From Allobrachymonas sp. (GTDB taxonomy: Bacteria; Pseudomonadota; Gammaproteobacteria; Burkholderiales; Burkholderiaceae_C): 6,271 nt of DNA. Of the stretch, positions 5,471 through 6,271 are shown piece after piece. Made by a program: the position numbers and the translations under genes. Numbering within the stretch: position 1 is the stretch's first letter; each line of letters starts with the position of its first letter. Under the pieces are notes generated by a model. That model did not search any database and had not been told where the DNA came from. It saw nothing but the letters and a program-made list of their open reading frames with translations. The stretch is taken from NCBI GenBank assembly GCA_017996515.1, contig JAGOGU010000085.1:1-6271 (forward strand). The letters are read 5' to 3'.

Positions 5471-6271
5471 ATGATGACCGCAGCCATCATGCACAATACC
5501 GCGATGCAGCAACAAACCGATTCTTCGCCCCACACACTCCAACAATGGCTGGCCTATTGCGAGCAACTTCACCCCCAAGGCATACAAGGCATTGAGCTGG
5601 GGCTGGATCGCCTGCGCAGCGTCGCCAGCCGCATGCACAACGGGGCCGGCGTGCGCTTCGACTGCCCGGTGTTTACTGTGGCCGGCACCAATGGCAAAGG
5701 TTCCAGCTGCACCATGCTGGAAAGCATTTTGCGCCACGCAGGTTACCGCACCGGCCTGTTTACTTCGCCCCATCTGGTGCACTTTACCGAGCGTTGCAAA
5801 ATCAACAACCAGCCTGTGGACGAAGCCACGCTGGCGCAACACTTTGCCCGCGTCGAGCAAGCGCGTGGCGCGACACCTCTGACCTATTTCGAATTCACCA
5901 CACTAGCGATTCTGGACTGCCTGGCCAGCGCCGGGCTGGATGCCGTCATCCTTGAAGTGGGGCTGGGCGGGCGGCTCGATGCCGTCAATCTGATCGATAC
6001 CGACTGCGCCATCATCACCAGCATCGACATCGACCACACGGAATTTTTAGGTGATACCCGCGAAGCCATCGGTGCCGAAAAAGCCGGCATCATGCGCGCG
6101 GGCAAACCCGCCATTGTGGGCGACCCGCAGCCGCCGCAAACCCTGGCAGCGCATGCCGAGCGCATCGGCGCAGACCTGTGGCTACACGGGCGCGACTTTG
6201 CCCTGCAAGGCGACCAGCACCAATGGGGCTGGTCGGGCCGTGGGCGGCGCTACAGCGGCCTGGCCTGGCCC
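5471..6271 (+). CDS. folC: bifunctional folylpolyglutamate synthase / dihydrofolate synthase, 3'-truncated by the window edge
   Basis: Mur-ligase family enzyme that joins glutamate to dihydropteroate and extends folate polyglutamate tails, using ATP, in the cytoplasm. The 267 visible residues are the N-terminal ATPase domain of a protein usually around 420-440 long; the frame is open to the last base. Motifs are unmistakable: the P-loop AGTNGKGSS (71-79), LFTSPHLVHFTER (96-108), the TYFEFTTLAIL segment (138-148), EVGLGGRLDAVN (162-173), TSIDIDHTEFLGDT (183-196) and AEKAGIMRAGKPA (202-214). Four in-frame ATGs occur near the beginning (5471, 5474, 5489, 5504). I give 5471 because AGAGA lies eight bases upstream, but the first 20 or so residues are poorly conserved and a start at 5489 or 5504 would still give an intact domain. 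It is divergent from the ArsC-like gene; no convincing promoter was found in the 60-base spacer, which holds a 5-pair hairpin at 5437-5450. Confidence 0.95.
   Translation, partial: MMTAAIMHNTAMQQQTDSSPHTLQQWLAYCEQLHPQGIQGIELGLDRLRSVASRMHNGAGVRFDCPVFTVAGTNGKGSSCTMLESILRHAGYRTGLFTSPHLVHFTERCKINNQPVDEATLAQHFARVEQARGATPLTYFEFTTLAILDCLASAGLDAVILEVGLGGRLDAVNLIDTDCAIITSIDIDHTEFLGDTREAIGAEKAGIMRAGKPAIVGDPQPPQTLAAHAERIGADLWLHGRDFALQGDQHQWGWSGRGRRYSGLAWP

Noticed and set aside
5411..5860. In-frame upstream extension of the ArsC-like gene on the minus strand (to 5860)
   Set aside because: The extension is antisense to the motif-rich P-loop region of folC and has no resemblance to ArsC N-terminal sequence; the family begins at the ATG at 5410.

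Overview
The window looks like chromosomal housekeeping DNA from a GC-rich betaproteobacterium, probably of the order Burkholderiales. This rests on the protein sequences, on codon use rich in G and C at third positions, and on the arrangement in which an overlapping ratA-rnfH pair is divergent from smpB, an arrangement also known from Escherichia coli. The assignment is inference; no ribosomal RNA or other taxonomic marker is present.

Layout from left to right. (1) Positions 1-1242, plus strand: a metY-type O-acetylhomoserine sulfhydrylase lacking only its first few residues. (2) Positions 1243-1305: a short convergent spacer with overlapping GC-rich hairpins but no T-tract. (3) Positions 1306-2149, minus strand: ratA followed by rnfH, overlapping by 14 bases. 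(4) Positions 2150-2197: a 48-base divergent spacer with overlapping symmetric elements. (5) Positions 2198-2674, plus strand: smpB, the tmRNA partner. (6) Positions 2774-3274, minus strand: a YqaA/DedA-like small membrane protein. (7) Positions 3275-3510: the only sizeable gene-free stretch (236 bases), holding a minus-strand RNA hairpin candidate, a possible terminator for the upstream gene and a possible promoter for the YqaA-like gene. (8) Positions 3511-4992, minus strand: a two-HKD-motif cardiolipin synthase. (9) Positions 5027-5410, minus strand: an ArsC/Spx-like (YffB-type) protein, probably co-transcribed with the synthase. (10) Positions 5471-6271, plus strand: the first 267 residues of folC, which runs off the right edge.

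The genes serve separate core functions: sulfur assimilation into homocysteine (metY), ribosome rescue and ribosome-linked or quinone-linked factors (smpB, ratA, rnfH), membrane lipids (cls and perhaps the YqaA-like protein) and folate polyglutamylation (folC). There is no insertion sequence, phage gene, CRISPR array, tRNA, rRNA or recognisable defence module, and I find no previously undescribed multi-gene system. The items most worth a second look are small nucleic-acid structures: a perfect 20-base palindrome followed by TTTT inside the 3' end of ratA just ahead of rnfH, a hairpin downstream of cls that folds well only as minus-strand RNA, and the symmetric elements in the ratA/smpB spacer.
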